DNA from: Deltaproteobacteria bacterium
Lineage (GTDB): Bacteria; Myxococcota; Myxococcia; Myxococcales; 40CM-4-68-19
Length of the DNA stretch: 35,147 bases
NCBI GenBank assembly: GCA_005879535.1
Contig: VBKI01000005.1
Span: 1 to 35,147, forward strand
Reading direction: 5' to 3'
Positions 34,496 through 35,147 of this stretch are shown piece by piece. The position numbers and the translations under genes were made by a program. Under the pieces are notes generated by a model. The model saw only the letters and a program-made list of their open reading frames with translations. It was not told the DNA's origin and searched no databases. The stretch's first letter is position 1, and the number at the start of each line of letters is the position of its first letter.

Positions 34496-35147
34496 ATGCT
34501 GTCCAAAGCAATTGTTGCGCCCTGTATTTGCCTCGCCACGGCAGCTTGCAGCGGCGGCGGGTCGACGCCTTCAGGAGGAGTCACGCTGAAGGGCCAGCTG
34601 CTTAGCTCGGCGTCCGCACAGCAATCAGATCCGCTCCTGCTCGCCATGGGTTGGTACCCGACGTTCGCCGGCACCGCGCCCGGATCGCCCGTGGGGGCGG
34701 TGATCACGCAGGCGAACATCGAGTTGCACGGGAGCTTTCCCGTCGACTTCAATTTCACGCTGACGGGGACCCCGCCCGCCGCAGCGCTCTTCGATTTGTC
34801 GAAGACGGGCGGCACGGGCCACCTTGCCTATGGCGTCCCGGCAATGACGTCGCCGTTCGGCGTTCCGGCGGAGTTCGCGTCGAAGAGGCCATTCTTGTTG
34901 ACGTCGCGGAACGCAATCCACCCCGGCCCTGAACCTCTACGCCTGTCAGGCGGCGTTCCAGGACATCGCTTGGTTCAAGCGCGCCTGCGGAATCGATCCG
35001 TACGGCGGGACGTGGCAGGCACAGGGCGCCGTCTTCAGCACGCCCACCGGCACGCAGACCCAGATGTTCGTCAACGACGCGGACGGCAACGTGGCGAACG
35101 CGTCCATCTCTTTCGATGGCGCGCCGTTCACCTACGACAATGTCGGG
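34496..35147 (+). pseudogene. Lipoprotein gene with a short internal inversion, incomplete at the window edge
   Basis: The ATG at 34496 opens a lipoprotein signal (MLSKAIVAPCICLATAACSG) and about 110 sensible codons ending GGTGHLAYG. From about 34926 the plausible frame is a different one (ALNLYACQAAFQDIAWFK, then GTQTQMFVNDADGN), open to the edge. Between them the plus strand gives nothing recognisable, while the minus strand of 34831-34920 reads FRDVNKNGLFDAN and TPNGDVIAG, a DxNxNGxxD metal-binding loop that would fit exactly there. An inversion with a small net indel explains all three facts. Family unknown; the gene continues beyond 35147. Confidence 0.55.
34831..34920 (-). other. Inverted segment inside the lipoprotein gene
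   Basis: Thirty minus-strand codons without a stop (34920 to 34831) carry FRDVNKNGLFDAN. This calcium-loop-like motif is coherent coding sequence in the wrong orientation for the gene around it. CCGG lies near both ends (about 34838-34841 and 34923-34926), too short to call recombination repeats. Confidence 0.5.

Noticed and set aside
34326-34511. Minus-strand peptide with VRDVTATRRLLELEEF, resembling the end of a PAS domain
   Set aside because: Only about 16 residues match a loose pattern, with no PAS core or kinase domain near; too weak to call a remnant.
1-35147. CRISPR array, prophage, integrase, IS element or defence system
   Set aside because: No regularly spaced repeats, transposase or integrase motifs, terminal inverted repeats or known defence domains were found on either strand.

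Overview
The window is GC-rich bacterial chromosome. Near-complete GC at third codon positions gives long antisense shadow frames over most genes. Gene content suggests a soil Myxococcota (former Deltaproteobacteria, Anaeromyxobacter-like) or a close relative: a TatT/DctP/DctQM TRAP transporter, SurE next to a LysM-M23 lipoprotein, a DUF2804 protein, a GlgE-type glucan operon and several lineage-specific lipoproteins. This placement is inferred from gene content; there is no rRNA. No phage, plasmid, IS element, CRISPR array or defence island was seen. It is mostly core metabolism with accessory genes between.

Layout. 1-2.8 kb: 5' part of the CCA-adding enzyme gene, tRNA-Arg(CCT), apt with a strong hairpin/T-tract just before its start, a LysM-M23 murein hydrolase lipoprotein and surE (all minus). 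2.9-3.9 kb: DUF2804 protein. 3.9-7.8 kb: TRAP transporter, with receptor and TatT lipoprotein on minus and a fused DctQM permease divergent on plus. 7.8-9.4 kb: citrate synthase and a shredded phosphoglycolate-phosphatase-like remnant. 9.5-11.4 kb: an unknown lipoprotein with its terminator, then a formylglycine-generating-enzyme-like gene broken by one amber codon. 11.4-14.5 kb: sulfite-oxidase-family molybdoenzyme, DUF417 membrane protein and a divergent RclA-like flavoprotein disulfide reductase sharing a 20-bp perfect palindrome. 14.5-18.1 kb: DUF1015, ACT-domain protein, DJ-1/PfpI protein and a glutaryl-CoA-dehydrogenase-like enzyme.

18.2-25.5 kb: an operon transcribed leftward as glgE-mak-glgB-malQ. 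It makes alpha-glucan from maltose 1-phosphate (maltokinase, maltosyltransferase, branching enzyme, 4-alpha-glucanotransferase). glgE has lost about 20 codons with a frameshift, so the polymerising step looks broken as sequenced. 25.7-27.6 kb: secreted DUF4091 protein. 27.7-30.5 kb: aldolase/SDR fusion and msrA. 30.5-35.1 kb: methyltransferase, a RibD-C remnant, a GlcG/HbpS-like secreted protein, an orphan ABC ATPase, a beta-propeller lipoprotein with an Asp/Gly tract, and a lipoprotein gene with a short internal inversion that runs off the window.

The most unusual theme is the number of small, clean internal lesions in otherwise well-preserved genes: glgE, the FGE-like gene, the gph-like gene and the terminal lipoprotein. 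They point either to a strain undergoing gene decay by micro-rearrangement or to assembly error. Raw reads would decide. No wholly new multi-gene system can be claimed. The best candidates for new biology are the divergent RclA/DUF417 redox module with its palindromic operator and the possible attenuator in front of apt.
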